This document shows, piece after piece, positions 52,907-62,167 of a DNA stretch of 64,000 nucleotides (the stretch's first letter is position 1; each line of letters begins with the position of its first letter). The DNA comes from Aromatoleum evansii (GTDB taxonomy: Bacteria > Pseudomonadota > Gammaproteobacteria > Burkholderiales > Rhodocyclaceae). The notes beneath the pieces were generated by a model. The model was not told the DNA's origin, did not search any database, and was given only the letters and a program-made list of their open reading frames with translations. The DNA lies in NCBI RefSeq assembly GCF_012910805.1, contig NZ_WTVK01000001.1, positions 1-64,000 on the forward strand. The letters run 5' to 3'. Made by a program: the position numbers and the translations under genes.

Positions 52907-54079
52907 ATGTCGCATCTCATGAACACCTACGCCAGATTGCCCGTTGCTTTCACGCATGGGGAGGGCGTCTGGCTCTTCGATGAGACCGGCAAGCGCTATC
53001 TTGACGCGCTCTCGGGCATTGCCGTGTCCACGCTCGGTCACAACCACCCGCGGCTCGTGCGCGCCATTTCCGAGCAGGCCGCGAGCGTGCTGCATACCTC
53101 CAATCTGTACCGCATTCCCCGCCAGGAGGAGCTGGGCGACCGCATCGCCGCCCTGTCCGGCATGGACGAAGTGTTCTTCTGCAATTCCGGATGCGAGGCC
53201 AACGAGGCGGCGATCAAGCTCGCGCGCTTCTACGGGCACAAGAAGCACATCGATCATCCCGAGATCATCGTCATGGAGAACGCTTTCCATGGACGCACGC
53301 TCGCGACCCTCTCCGCCACCGGCAACCGCAAGACCCAGGCTGGCTTCGAACCGCTGGTGACGGGCTTCGTGCGCGTCCCGTACAAGGACATCTCCGCGAT
53401 CCGCGCGGTGGGCGAGCATAACCACAACGTCGTGGCCGTCATGCTCGAGATGGTTCAGGGCGAAGGCGGCATCAACATCGCCGACGACGACTTCCAGCGC
53501 GAGCTGCGCGCCATTTGCGACGAGCGCGGCTGGCTGCTGATCTGCGACGAAGTGCAGTGCGGCATTGGGCGCACCGGCCCCTGGTTCGGTTTCCAGCAAT
53601 CGGGGATCAAGCCGGACATCATGACGCTGGCAAAAGGTCTCGGCTCGGGCGTGCCGATCGGTGCGTGCGTCACGGCGGGCCGTGCGGCCGGCCTGTTCGG
53701 GCCGGGCAACCACGGCTCGACCTTCGGCGGCAATCCGCTCGCGTGCGCCGCGGGCCTGGCGACGATCGCCGAGATCGAGGACAAGGCGCTGCGCGACAAT
53801 GCCGTGCGTGTCGGCGAAGCGATCCGCAATGGCATGCGCGAAGCGTTGGCCGGGGTGAGCGGCGTGGTCGATATCCGCGGCCGCGGGCTCATGATCGGCA
53901 TCGAACTCGATCGCCCCTGCGGGGATCTCGTGCGCCAGGCGCTCGAGGCGGGCCTGTTGATCAACGTCACGGCCGATCGCGTCATCCGGTTGCTGCCTGC
54001 GCTCGTGTTCACCGAGCAGGACGCCGGCGCCCTCGTCTCGGCGCTCGCGCCACTGGTGCGCAAGTTCCTCGGGCAATAA
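52907..54079 (+). CDS. argD: acetylornithine aminotransferase
   Basis: 390-residue class-III PLP aminotransferase. It converts N-acetylglutamate semialdehyde and glutamate to N-acetylornithine (and may serve lysine synthesis as DapC). Features: DALSGIAVSTLGHNHP, FCNSGCEANEAAIKLAR, ENAFHGRTLATLSATG, LICDEVQCGIGRTG and PLP-binding Lys243 in TLAKGLGSGVPIGA. First gene of argD-argF-argG; argF starts 11 bases after its stop. Confidence 0.94.
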   Translation: MSHLMNTYARLPVAFTHGEGVWLFDETGKRYLDALSGIAVSTLGHNHPRLVRAISEQAASVLHTSNLYRIPRQEELGDRIAALSGMDEVFFCNSGCEANEAAIKLARFYGHKKHIDHPEIIVMENAFHGRTLATLSATGNRKTQAGFEPLVTGFVRVPYKDISAIRAVGEHNHNVVAVMLEMVQGEGGINIADDDFQRELRAICDERGWLLICDEVQCGIGRTGPWFGFQQSGIKPDIMTLAKGLGSGVPIGACVTAGRAAGLFGPGNHGSTFGGNPLACAAGLATIAEIEDKALRDNAVRVGEAIRNGMREALAGVSGVVDIRGRGLMIGIELDRPCGDLVRQALEAGLLINVTADRVIRLLPALVFTEQDAGALVSALAPLVRKFLGQ

Positions 54080-54090
54080 GGAGGCACGCG

Positions 54091-55014
54091 ATGAACACGC
54101 CGCGGCACTATCTGCAGTTCAAGGACTTCACGCGCGAGGAATACGACTACCTGTTCGGTCGTGTGCGCTGGATCAAGGACAAGTTCAAGCGCTACGAACC
54201 CTACCACCCGCTGTTCGACCGTACGCTGGTCATGATCTTCGAGAAGGCCAGCACCCGCACGCGCCTGTCCTTCGAGGCCGGCATGCAGCAGCTCGGCGGC
54301 TCGGCGATCTACCTGAACACGCGCGACTCCCAGCTCGGTCGCGGCGAACCCGTCGAGGATGCGGCGCAGGTGATCTCGCGCATGAGCGACGTCGTGATGA
54401 TCCGCACCTTCGAGCAGGACATCATCGACCGTTTCGCGGCGAATTCGCGCGTGCCGGTGATCAACGGGCTGACCAACGAATATCACCCCTGCCAGATCCT
54501 GGCCGACATCTTCACCTTCATCGAGCATCGCGGCTCGATCCAGGGCAGGACCGTCGCCTGGGTGGGGGATGCCAACAACATGTCCTACACCTGGCTGCAG
54601 GCGGCGGAGGTTCTAGACTTCAAGGTCCGCGTGTCGACGCCGCCGGGCTACGCGATCGACCCCGCGCGAGCTGGTCTTGCCGGGGGCAGGCACTTCGAAG
54701 TGTTCGACGACCCGATGGAGGCCTGCCGCGGCGCCGACCTCGTTACCACCGACGTATGGACGTCGATGGGCTACGAGGCCGAGAACGAGGCGCGCATGAA
54801 GGCCTTTGCCGACTGGTGTGTCGATGCGGACATGATGGCGGCGGCCGGTCCCGGCGCCCTGTTCATGCACTGCCTGCCCGCGCACCGCGGCGAGGAGGTC
54901 ACGGCAGAAGTGATCGACGGCCCCCAGTCCGTGGTGTGGGACGAGGCCGAGAACCGCCTGCACGTGCAGAAGGCTTTGATGGAGTATCTGGTGCTCGGCA
55001 AGGTCGAGAGCTAA
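54091..55014 (+). CDS. argF: ornithine carbamoyltransferase
   Basis: 307 residues. It makes citrulline from ornithine and carbamoyl phosphate. Carbamoyl phosphate site STRTR in [24 protein letters not shown] in the middle, and [11 protein letters not shown] near the C-terminus. AGGAGG precedes the ATG at 54091. It is followed by a 142-base spacer with two small hairpins (55021-55046 and 55064-55090) before argG. Confidence 0.95.
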   Translation: MNTPRHYLQFKDFTREEYDYLFGRVRWIKDKFKRYEPYHPLFDRTLVMIFEKASTRTRLSFEAGMQQLGGSAIYLNTRDSQLGRGEPVEDAAQVISRMSDVVMIRTFEQDIIDRFAANSRVPVINGLTNEYHPCQILADIFTFIEHRGSIQGRTVAWVGDANNMSYTWLQAAEVLDFKVRVSTPPGYAIDPARAGLAGGRHFEVFDDPMEACRGADLVTTDVWTSMGYEAENEARMKAFADWCVDADMMAAAGPGALFMHCLPAHRGEEVTAEVIDGPQSVVWDEAENRLHVQKALMEYLVLGKVES

Positions 55015-55156
55015 CGGAATCGCCCTGCGCACGCGTGAGCAGGGCGGCAGGACAAACAGCGATTGGCCGGACGGAAAGCTTCGCCGGCCACGGAGCGAAA
55101 GGCGGTCGTGGCGACACGGCCTTCAGTCAAGCGGCAAGAAAAGAGCGGAAATCCAC

Positions 55157-56386
55157 ATGAGCGACGTCAAGAAAGTTGTCCTCGCCTATTCGGGCGGACT
55201 CGATACCTCAGTCATCCTCAAGTGGCTGCAGGACACCTACAAGTGCGAAGTGGTCACCTTCACGGCCGATCTCGGCCAGGGCGAGGAACTTGAACCCGCG
55301 CGCCAGAAGGCACTGAAGTTCGGCATCAAGCCGGAAAACATCTTCATCGACGACCTGCGCGAAGAGTTCGTGCGCGACTTCGTCTTCCCGATGTTCCGCT
55401 GCAACACCATCTACGAAGGCGAGTACCTGCTCGGCACCTCGATCGCCCGCCCGCTGATCGCCAAGCGCCAGATCGAGATCGCGCGCGCCACCGGCGCCGA
55501 CGCCGTGTCGCACGGTGCGACCGGCAAGGGCAACGACCAGGTCCGTTTCGAGCTCGGCTACTACGCGCTCATGCCCGGCGTGAAGGTCATCGCCCCGTGG
55601 CGCGAATGGGACCTGCTGTCGCGCGAGAAGCTGCTCGCCTATGCAGAGAAGCACGGCATTCCCATCGAGATGAAGCACAAGCAGGGCGGCTCGCCCTACT
55701 CGATGGACGCCAACCTGCTGCACATCTCCTTCGAAGGTCGCCATCTCGAGAACCCCGCAGCCGAGGCGGAGGAGTCGATGTGGCGCTGGACCGTGTCGCC
55801 GGAGGCCGCGCCGGACGCCGCCGAATACGTCGACCTCGAGTTCGAGAAGGGCGACCTCGTCGCGATCAACGGCAAGCGCATGAAGGCGCACGAGCTGCTG
55901 GCCGAGCTGAACGCCCTCGGTGGCAAGCATGGCATCGGGCGCCTCGACCTCGTCGAGAACCGCTACGTTGGCATGAAGTCGCGCGGCTGCTATGAAACCC
56001 CGGGGGGTACCATCCTGCTGCGTGCGCATCGTGCGATCGAATCCGTCACGCTCGACCGCGAAGTCGCCCACCTCAAGGACGATCTGCTCGCCCGTTACGC
56101 CAGCCTGATCTACAACGGCTACTGGTGGAGCCCCGAGCGCCAGGCCATGCAGGCGCTCATCGACCACACCCAGCAGACCGTTAACGGCTGGGTCCGCCTC
56201 AAGCTCTACAAGGGCAACGTCATCGTCACCGGCCGCGACTCGAAGACCGACTCGCTGTTCGACCCGACGATTGCGACCTTCGAGGACGACCAGGGTGCGT
56301 ACAACCAGAAGGATGCGCACGGCTTCATCCGCCTCAACGCCCTGCGCATGCGCATCGCCGCCAACGCGCGCAACAAGCGCGGTTAA
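55157..56386 (+). CDS. argG: argininosuccinate synthase
   Basis: 409 residues. It joins citrulline and aspartate with ATP to argininosuccinate. The N-type ATP pyrophosphatase P-loop [18 protein letters not shown] is at the N-terminus; [13 protein letters not shown] and [14 protein letters not shown] follow. Length and motifs are those of the type-1 enzyme. argH is not in the window. A DUF2788 gene starts 12 bases downstream and may share the transcript. Confidence 0.96.
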   Translation: MSDVKKVVLAYSGGLDTSVILKWLQDTYKCEVVTFTADLGQGEELEPARQKALKFGIKPENIFIDDLREEFVRDFVFPMFRCNTIYEGEYLLGTSIARPLIAKRQIEIARATGADAVSHGATGKGNDQVRFELGYYALMPGVKVIAPWREWDLLSREKLLAYAEKHGIPIEMKHKQGGSPYSMDANLLHISFEGRHLENPAAEAEESMWRWTVSPEAAPDAAEYVDLEFEKGDLVAINGKRMKAHELLAELNALGGKHGIGRLDLVENRYVGMKSRGCYETPGGTILLRAHRAIESVTLDREVAHLKDDLLARYASLIYNGYWWSPERQAMQALIDHTQQTVNGWVRLKLYKGNVIVTGRDSKTDSLFDPTIATFEDDQGAYNQKDAHGFIRLNALRMRIAANARNKRG

Positions 56387-56398
56387 GGAGCAGTCTGG

Positions 56399-56629
56399 AT
56401 GGAGGGTGACCCGATCATATTCGGGCTGACGGTGGCGGAATTCGAGGACTGGTCGCTCAAGATCCTCGTTTCCGCGCTGATCGTGTACATGCTGTTCATC
56501 ATCGGCAACCTCGCGAAGCAATCGAAGGCAGGGCGCTACGGAACGATCTGGCTATTTGTCGCGCTCGGCCTCGGTTTCATCGGCTTCATCGCCAAGAGCT
56601 TCATCCAGAAATTCATGGGTATCGAATAA
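56399..56629 (+). CDS. DUF2788 family membrane protein
   Basis: 76 residues with two membrane segments (ILVSALIVYMLFIIGNLA, about 22-39, and IWLFVALGLGFIGFIAKSF, about 50-68). It matches the DUF2788 family; function unknown. GGAG precedes the ATG. It lies directly between argG and ppnP in a run of small conserved genes. Confidence 0.85.
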   Translation: MEGDPIIFGLTVAEFEDWSLKILVSALIVYMLFIIGNLAKQSKAGRYGTIWLFVALGLGFIGFIAKSFIQKFMGIE

Positions 56630-56643
56630 GGAAGCCTCGTTTC

Positions 56644-56967
56644 ATGAGCACTACCGAGAAAATCGACGGCGTCGCCGTCACGACCAAGGCCAACGTCTAC
56701 TTCGACGGCAAGTGTGTCTCGCACACCATCACCTTCGCCGACGGCACGCGCAAGTCGGTGGGCGTCATCATGCCCGCGGCGCTGACCTTCAATACCGGCG
56801 CACCCGAAATCATGGAAGGTGTCGGTGGCAGCTGCCGCGTCCGCCTGAAGGGTGAGACCGAGTGGAAGACCTGGGGCGCTGGTCAGTCGTTCGACGTTCC
56901 GGGCAATTCGAGCTTCGATATCGAAGTCAGCGGCGAGCCCTACCACTACATCTGCCACTTCGGCTGA
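56644..56967 (+). CDS. ppnP: pyrimidine/purine nucleoside phosphorylase PpnP
   Basis: 107-residue cupin-fold protein of the former DUF1255 (YaiE) family. PpnP phosphorolyses several nucleosides to base and ribose 1-phosphate. Family motifs: GVIMPAALTFNTGAPEIME and GQSFDVPGNSSFDIEV, ending YHYICHF. It is 14 bases after the DUF2788 gene and 21 bases before the yajQ homologue. Confidence 0.92.
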   Translation: MSTTEKIDGVAVTTKANVYFDGKCVSHTITFADGTRKSVGVIMPAALTFNTGAPEIMEGVGGSCRVRLKGETEWKTWGAGQSFDVPGNSSFDIEVSGEPYHYICHFG

Positions 56968-56988
56968 TCGTCGCGCAGGGAGCCGAAC

Positions 56989-57474
56989 ATGCCGTCTTTC
57001 GACATCATGTCCGAGGTCGACCAGCCCTCGCTGAAGAACGCCGTCGATGTCGCCAACAGCAAGATTGCCGGGCGCCACGACTTCAAGGGCACCAGCGCGA
57101 AGCTCGAGCTCGGCGACAAGCTGATCACGATGTTCGGCGACACCGACTTCCAGCTCGACCAGATGAAGACCATCCTGCTGCCCGAAATGACCAAGAAGAA
57201 GGTCGACGTGCGCTGCCTCGATTACGGTGACGTGCAGAAGATCTCGGGCAACAAGGTCAAGCAGGAAGTGAAGGTTCGCGTCGGTGTCGACCAGGATCTG
57301 GCCAAGAAGGTCGTCAAGCTCCTCAAGGACAGCAAGATGAAGGTCCAGGCAGCGATCCAGGGGGACGTGGTTCGCGTTTCAGGCGCCAAGCGCGACGTGC
57401 TGCAGGACGCCATTGCGCTGGTGAAGAAGGACATCACCGACTTTCCGCTGCAGTTCGGCAACTTCCGCGATTGA
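56989..57474 (+). CDS. YajQ family nucleotide-binding protein
   Basis: 161 residues, the DUF520/YajQ family: MPSFDIMSEVDQPSLKNAVD, GRHDFKGTSAKLEL, VKVRVGVDQDLAKKVVKLLK and VRVSGAKRDVLQDAI. Xanthomonas and Pseudomonas homologues bind cyclic di-GMP and affect motility and virulence genes; others bind nucleotides or RNA. Two ferredoxin-like halves are expected. It is followed after 17 bases by a YjfB-like motility gene. Confidence 0.92.
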   Translation: MPSFDIMSEVDQPSLKNAVDVANSKIAGRHDFKGTSAKLELGDKLITMFGDTDFQLDQMKTILLPEMTKKKVDVRCLDYGDVQKISGNKVKQEVKVRVGVDQDLAKKVVKLLKDSKMKVQAAIQGDVVRVSGAKRDVLQDAIALVKKDITDFPLQFGNFRD

Positions 57475-57491
57475 TGCCGGTCAGAGGCGAC

Positions 57492-57689
57492 ATGGACATC
57501 TCGACCGTCGCTTCGATCGCTTCCGCCAACGCATCGACCTCCCTCAAGGCCGAGGCCTCGGTGCTTGTCCTCAAGAAGGCAATGGAGCTGCAGGAGCTGA
57601 ATGCGGCGCAGCTCCTGCTGGCCCTTCCTCCTCCCTCCGGCCCGACGCCGGGGGCGGTCATCGGCGGCACCATAGACGTCTTCGTCTGA
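57492..57689 (+). CDS. YjfB-like putative motility protein
   Basis: 65 residues: MDISTVASIASANASTSLKA, EASVLVLKKAMELQELNAAQLL. This fits the small YjfB (putative motility protein) family, which in Bacillus is expressed with SigD flagellar genes. Function is unknown. AGGCG lies just upstream of the ATG at 57492; an in-frame start at 57471 overlaps yajQ and lacks family support. It is the last gene before a 359-base non-coding stretch. Confidence 0.75.
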   Translation: MDISTVASIASANASTSLKAEASVLVLKKAMELQELNAAQLLLALPPPSGPTPGAVIGGTIDVFV

Positions 57690-58048
57690 GCGTGTTCGGG
57701 CTCGGTTGATGGCCGCCGTGCTCGTCACGTGGCGGCCGGGCAAATTCGGATGCCCGAATTTGCGACCCCTTCACGCTGCGCACCTCCTCCCGAATTTTTG
57801 AATCGAGCATCGCACGCGTCCGTTTGCCCCGAGCCTGTCCAAGGGCACGATTGGCTGGCGTAGCGCGCCAACCGCGCAGCGCATCCTGCCGTGCAGTCGT
57901 GGGGCGTATTCCTGCCTCTGCGCTCCTCCTTCTCTGCTTGAGTCGTCGAGCTTGTCATGAAAGACAAATGCATTCATGTAAATTCTATTGTCATTTCTTC
58001 AGAAAATGACAATAGAATTGTGGCCGATTCCAATTCGGGAGAAGCGCA
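57690..58048. other. non-coding stretch with several hairpins
   Basis: No credible gene. It holds a hairpin GGCCGCC...GGCGGCC (57711-57737), a perfect 10-bp hairpin GCAAATTCGG-ATGC-CCGAATTTGC (57740-57763), a decayed copy of a common dispersed repeat (57820-57849), and a 16-bp perfect inverted repeat (57982-58020) just before the fimT ribosome binding site. The first two could end the argG-to-yjfB transcript. Confidence 0.6.
57982..58020. repeat. 39-bp perfect inverted repeat upstream of fimT
   Basis: AATTCTATTGTCATTT (57982-57997) and AAATGACAATAGAATT (58005-58020): 16 paired bases, loop CTTCAGA. It is AT-rich in a GC-rich genome and ends 28 bases before the fimT start. Neither side has a U-tract suited to a terminator, so an operator or an mRNA structure controlling fimT is more likely. 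Confidence 0.7.
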
Positions 58049-58645
58049 ATGGGTTTCGAAGCGGGGATGAGCGTTGCCCGGGGCACGCGGCAGGAGGTGC
58101 AGCAAGACTTCAGGGTTCGCCGTCGGGGGGCATCGAGGGGATATACGCTCGTAGAACTGGCGGTGGTCGTGGCCATCCTTGGAATTGTGTCCGCGATCGC
58201 GGTGCCCTCGTTTGCGCGACTCCTGACGGACACGAGCGTGGGCGATGCATCGAGCGATTTGTTCTCCGCGGTGATTCAGACCCGTTCGGAGGCGCTCAAG
58301 CGGCGTCATCGGGTGATCCTATGTCCGAGCGAAGATGCGCAAGATTGCGCCGATGTCGCAGGTTGGGATCGTGGATGGATCATGTTCGAGGACGCGAACG
58401 ACAACGGCCGGCGCGAGGCCGACGAAGCCCTGCTGCGTATCGGGGAGGTGCGGCAAAGAAAAATCAGGATCACCGGCGATGGCAGCGTCGGTCGCTACGT
58501 GTCCTATGTTGCAACCGGACGCTCGCAGCAACTCGCTACGAGCGCCTGGCAGGCTGGCACACTGACTGTGTGCGGCGAAGGTATCGCGCGCAAGATCATC
58601 ATCAACAGTGTTGGCCGGCCACGCATGGCGCGTGCGACGTGTTGA
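58049..58645 (+). CDS. fimT: GspH/FimT family minor pseudopilin
   Basis: 198 residues. A type III prepilin signal is present: SRG followed by YTLVELAVVVAILGIVSAIA; cleavage after Gly31 gives Tyr at +1 and Glu36 at +5. The C-terminal part (GWIMFEDANDNGRREADEAL, LTVCGEGIARKIIINSVGR) is typical of GspH/FimT/FimU proteins of the type IV pilus. FimT-like proteins have been linked to DNA binding in transformation. The leader of 31 residues is long; an ATG at 58067 would give 25. GGGAG precedes the chosen ATG. It converges on pilY1. Confidence 0.88.
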   Translation: MGFEAGMSVARGTRQEVQQDFRVRRRGASRGYTLVELAVVVAILGIVSAIAVPSFARLLTDTSVGDASSDLFSAVIQTRSEALKRRHRVILCPSEDAQDCADVAGWDRGWIMFEDANDNGRREADEALLRIGEVRQRKIRITGDGSVGRYVSYVATGRSQQLATSAWQAGTLTVCGEGIARKIIINSVGRPRMARATC

Positions 58646-58697
58646 GAAGGGCCAGTACAGGGGGCGCGCTGTGCGGCGCCACCCGCAGGAAAAGAAA

Positions 58698-58727
58698 GGC
58701 GCGGCCCGCATCGTCACGGCCCGCGCC
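58698..58727 (-). terminator. terminator of pilY1
   Basis: On the minus strand GGCGCGG (58727-58721) pairs with CCGCGCC (58704-58698), and the stem is followed by TTTCTTTTCC, a good T-rich tail. It lies 19 bases beyond the pilY1 stop. Confidence 0.65.
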
Positions 58728-58745
58728 AAGTGTCATCGCGAGTGA

Positions 58746-61700
58746 TCAGTCGATCTTTTTGTATCGATACACCTTGGTGCGATCTTTGCGAATCGGGATG
58801 GGCGGCAATTTCACTTCGAGTGCGGAACCGCCACCGGCGTCGGGCTTCCCTCCTATGATGAAGGGAACAATCTTGCCGTCAACGAGGACCGTGCCTGTCA
58901 CAGGCGACGGTGGCAGGCCACCCCCGACGAATTCCTCGGATCGTATCGTGCCTTCGGGTGACGGCGTGTCGCATGATGCTCCGCCATGCAGGAAGCATGC
59001 GGCGTAACCCCGTGCTGTTCCGAGCGACGAGCATTTGCTCTTGTTTTTTGCCTGAAATGTACTGAAATTCACCAGCCCACCGACAGTCGCCGGTGTCGTC
59101 ACGACCTGTTCGTTCGGGCCGGCTGTTGTCGTATCCGTGAGATCAATGACCCATCCCCGCGGCCGAGTAACAATCGACTGGAACACCGGCATGTAGTCTT
59201 TTGTAGTATCGGTCGTATTCATCAATTGGCACGACGGCGTACTTAGCGCGGTGTCTCCGGAGGCATCACAATCATTCTGGTCGTTGATGATCACAAAGTC
59301 ACTGGTGCGGGCGAACTCGTCCCAGAATCCGTAGAACCTGTTCAGTGTCTTGGCGGCGATATATGTCTTCGACGAATCGACAAGAGGGTCATAGAGCGGT
59401 TTTTCACGATTTCCGGATCCGATCAGGATGATGTTGTAGATGCCGAAGCGCACAACATCGGGTGCATAAAGGAACTTGCGATTACGGTTATTGGCGCTGG
59501 ACCAATCACCAATGGTCGCAACCCGGGTGACCGTCCAGTCGGCAGGCGATTGCGTGCCCACCTTCGTGGGATTCGACAGGTTGACGCGCCACAGATTTCC
59601 GGAGGTGTCGGCGGCATACAGGACGTCCGAGAAACCGTCATCGTTGGTATCCACGGGAACCACGTCGGCCACAATCCGCCCGGCTGCCTCACCGAAGGAG
59701 ATATAGCGCAGTCTTTCGCCGGTCGTGGCGTCCAGGACGAAGATGCCGCGGCCAGTCGTGGACGCGCTGCAATCCCTCGGTTCGCTATCTTCGCAAGCGT
59801 CGTAGCCGGCGCCGAACACTGCGTACAGTGCGGTCTGGTTCTTGACGCGCACGACTCGGGGCGTTGACCATGTCTGCCCGAGCCTGGCGCTGTCGCCGCC
59901 AAAGCAGTTTCCGGACTGGTCGCAACCGAAACGCCACAGCGGCTTCGGTGCCTGTTTTGCAGGGTGATCCGTGGCGTCGAAAGCGTAGATCATCTTCCCC
60001 CCCCGACGCATCGAGGGGAGGATATAGGTCACCCGTACGCCTGTGCCATCCGCGTTCTTGGGGCCGATATAGGCGCCGATCGATCCGTCGAAGAAGAAAT
60101 CCTTTGGCGACGTCGGATCATCCTTGAAAGTGACGAACGGGTAATTGTCCCGCGCGCGCGTCAATCTTTCCTCGAACTCGGGTGCCAGGAATGCCCAGAG
60201 CTCCGTTCCACTGACACTATCCGCCTCGTTCTTGCTGCCGTCGATAGCTCGGAACAGACCGTCGTCTGCGCCGTAGAAGACAACAACGTCGTCGCTATCG
60301 CTGCTGCCGTAATTGATGGCGAGAGGCCTGGAATGAACCACCCCGCCGTGGGCCGTTGGTCTGATCGCTCCGGCGAAGGGGTCATACTTCGTATAGAAAG
60401 TCTCGGTCTTGGTGTTATACCCATCACCGACATTGTCGCCACGGATCCACTTTTCCATGTCGGTGGATACGGCGAAGCTGGTGCTGGTCGTGCAATTGCT
60501 GGGTGCTGCTGCGCAGGTCGCAATCTGTCGGCTAGTTGCTGGGGAGATCTTCCGGATCTTTTGTCCTGCGCCGCCGCGCTCGACGACTCTTCCGTCAGGA
60601 CTGTCGTTGGCCTCGAAATTGGTACAACTACCTTCCGGAATGCCGAAATTCGGAGTGTCCGATTTCGGTTCGGTGATGGGTTCCCAGTAATTGCTTGAAT
60701 CGCTCGTCCAGAAACTGCGTGCGCAGGCCTGGAGGAAGCCCGTGTTTGCGTTGTCAATGGCTGGGTCGCCATTTGCGTCGGCGAGGAACAGCGAACGCTT
60801 GATGACCTCTCCGACGGGGACCTGCTGCAGCGCGAATTGGTACTGCTTGAGGTTGCCGGCCCACCGCGGTCGCGACCCCACGTCGGGCCGGAACATGCCG
60901 ATGAACACCTGGTTCAAATACGTCCCTTGCGTATTGACGCTGATCGGGAGGGACGCGGAGGCGAAGGAACTATTGACGGCATTGATTTGTAGAAAGATGC
61001 TCTTCAGCCCTTCGACCAGGGCCATGAGATCGCCATTAACCTTGTAGGCACCGCCGACGCCAGAACCGCCGTTCGTGGCCATGCTGATGAGCAGCGCGGT
61101 CTGCGCGGGGTCCTCGCCCTTTCGGTTGAATACATTGATCGTGAAGGTCTTGACGGGTTGATGACCTGCGACGGCACTTACGTCGGTGCGCGCGAGGAAT
61201 TGCGCCCATTCATCGGCGAAGCGCATCTCCCTTCCTGAGGTCGCTGCGCTTGATAGTTGGGTCGGGCGTAAGCCGAGGCGGGTCATCATTAGGTGCGTCG
61301 GCGGGCTGGTTCTCGTGTCCGTATTCGGTTCGAGATTCGGGAATTGGTTGCCCACCAGCACGATGTAGTTGTTTGCGCAGGATTCCAACGGAATCGGGCT
61401 CGCGTATTCGGTCTTGTCTGTCGACGTGAAGGCCGTAACGTCTTCAAGCGTGGTTCGCTTCGAATACGGCTTTGGGCCGAAGCCCGTGGCCCCTGGGGGA
61501 GACCCCATTTTGGTTGCTTCAGTGCCATTGGTGTTCGCGTAGCCGCCGAAATACTTGAACGCCTCGTAGTAAGCACTTCCGTAATCGATGGACGAGGGCA
61601 CCTTGTAGTCAGGGCTTCTCAGTTCGCTATCGATCGTCGCGAGATCTGCGATTACTCCCTTGGGATCCGTACATCCGTAGGATGAGGGGGCAAGCAGCTG

Positions 61701-62129
61701 AATGCGTTGACGTATGTATCCCGCTACGCCGCTTGTGCTGTCGGCGGTGCCGGCGTCGTTGAACAGCATGAGACCGACGTTCGTCGGCCGATAGCCGGTG
61801 GTAACCGTGCACGCGAGTTCGTTCAGAACCACCTTCAGCGCCCTAACCTCGACCTGGCCTTGAACAAGCTTGAGATTGTCGCCGAAGACGAGTCCTACGT
61901 AGCGCTCACAATCCTTGTTGGCATTGCAATTTGCCTTGACCGCTTCCCTATCCCAGGCTTGGTCGGCTGCCGACCAGTTCGAGGAATTGTCGAGCAGCAA
62001 GAGGACATTCGGGGCGGCCTGCGGAGTTGGCGGCATCGTATAAATGTCGATGTCCTCGCCGAAAACCGGCATGGCGCTGTTGATGCCTATGCAGGCCAGT
62101 GCAATCGAGAGGGAGAGTTTCCTGTTCAT
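58746..62129 (-). CDS. pilY1: type IV pilus assembly/adhesin protein PilY1
   Basis: 1127 residues from the ATG at 62129 (GGAG upstream; signal peptide about 1-24, ending SAMPVFG). N-terminal von Willebrand A-like domain with a MIDAS-type motif VLLLLDNSSNWS (Asp47), then a long variable region and the C-terminal PilY1 beta-propeller (VVVFYGADDGLFRAIDGS, GTELWAFLAPEF, YILPSMRRGGKMIYAFD). A calcium loop with spacing D-x-N-x-D-G-x-x-D is at Asp827-Asp835 (DTNDDGFSD), as in Pseudomonas PilY1, where calcium binding controls pilus extension and retraction. It is secreted, possibly at the pilus tip. Last gene of the pilV-pilW-pilX-pilY1 operon. Confidence 0.92.
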   Translation of the reverse strand: MNRKLSLSIALACIGINSAMPVFGEDIDIYTMPPTPQAAPNVLLLLDNSSNWSAADQAWDREAVKANCNANKDCERYVGLVFGDNLKLVQGQVEVRALKVVLNELACTVTTGYRPTNVGLMLFNDAGTADSTSGVAGYIRQRIQLLAPSSYGCTDPKGVIADLATIDSELRSPDYKVPSSIDYGSAYYEAFKYFGGYANTNGTEATKMGSPPGATGFGPKPYSKRTTLEDVTAFTSTDKTEYASPIPLESCANNYIVLVGNQFPNLEPNTDTRTSPPTHLMMTRLGLRPTQLSSAATSGREMRFADEWAQFLARTDVSAVAGHQPVKTFTINVFNRKGEDPAQTALLISMATNGGSGVGGAYKVNGDLMALVEGLKSIFLQINAVNSSFASASLPISVNTQGTYLNQVFIGMFRPDVGSRPRWAGNLKQYQFALQQVPVGEVIKRSLFLADANGDPAIDNANTGFLQACARSFWTSDSSNYWEPITEPKSDTPNFGIPEGSCTNFEANDSPDGRVVERGGAGQKIRKISPATSRQIATCAAAPSNCTTSTSFAVSTDMEKWIRGDNVGDGYNTKTETFYTKYDPFAGAIRPTAHGGVVHSRPLAINYGSSDSDDVVVFYGADDGLFRAIDGSKNEADSVSGTELWAFLAPEFEERLTRARDNYPFVTFKDDPTSPKDFFFDGSIGAYIGPKNADGTGVRVTYILPSMRRGGKMIYAFDATDHPAKQAPKPLWRFGCDQSGNCFGGDSARLGQTWSTPRVVRVKNQTALYAVFGAGYDACEDSEPRDCSASTTGRGIFVLDATTGERLRYISFGEAAGRIVADVVPVDTNDDGFSDVLYAADTSGNLWRVNLSNPTKVGTQSPADWTVTRVATIGDWSSANNRNRKFLYAPDVVRFGIYNIILIGSGNREKPLYDPLVDSSKTYIAAKTLNRFYGFWDEFARTSDFVIINDQNDCDASGDTALSTPSCQLMNTTDTTKDYMPVFQSIVTRPRGWVIDLTDTTTAGPNEQVVTTPATVGGLVNFSTFQAKNKSKCSSLGTARGYAACFLHGGASCDTPSPEGTIRSEEFVGGGLPPSPVTGTVLVDGKIVPFIIGGKPDAGGGSALEVKLPPIPIRKDRTKVYRYKKID

Positions 62130-62167
62130 CTTAATGCTCCGTTCACTTCTCTGTTCGGCGCAGCGGG

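Noticed and set aside
55015-55156. Two small hairpins between argF and argG considered as a riboswitch or attenuator
   Set aside because: Stems are short (8 and 7 bp), there is no U-tract and no leader peptide with arginine codons could be made out.
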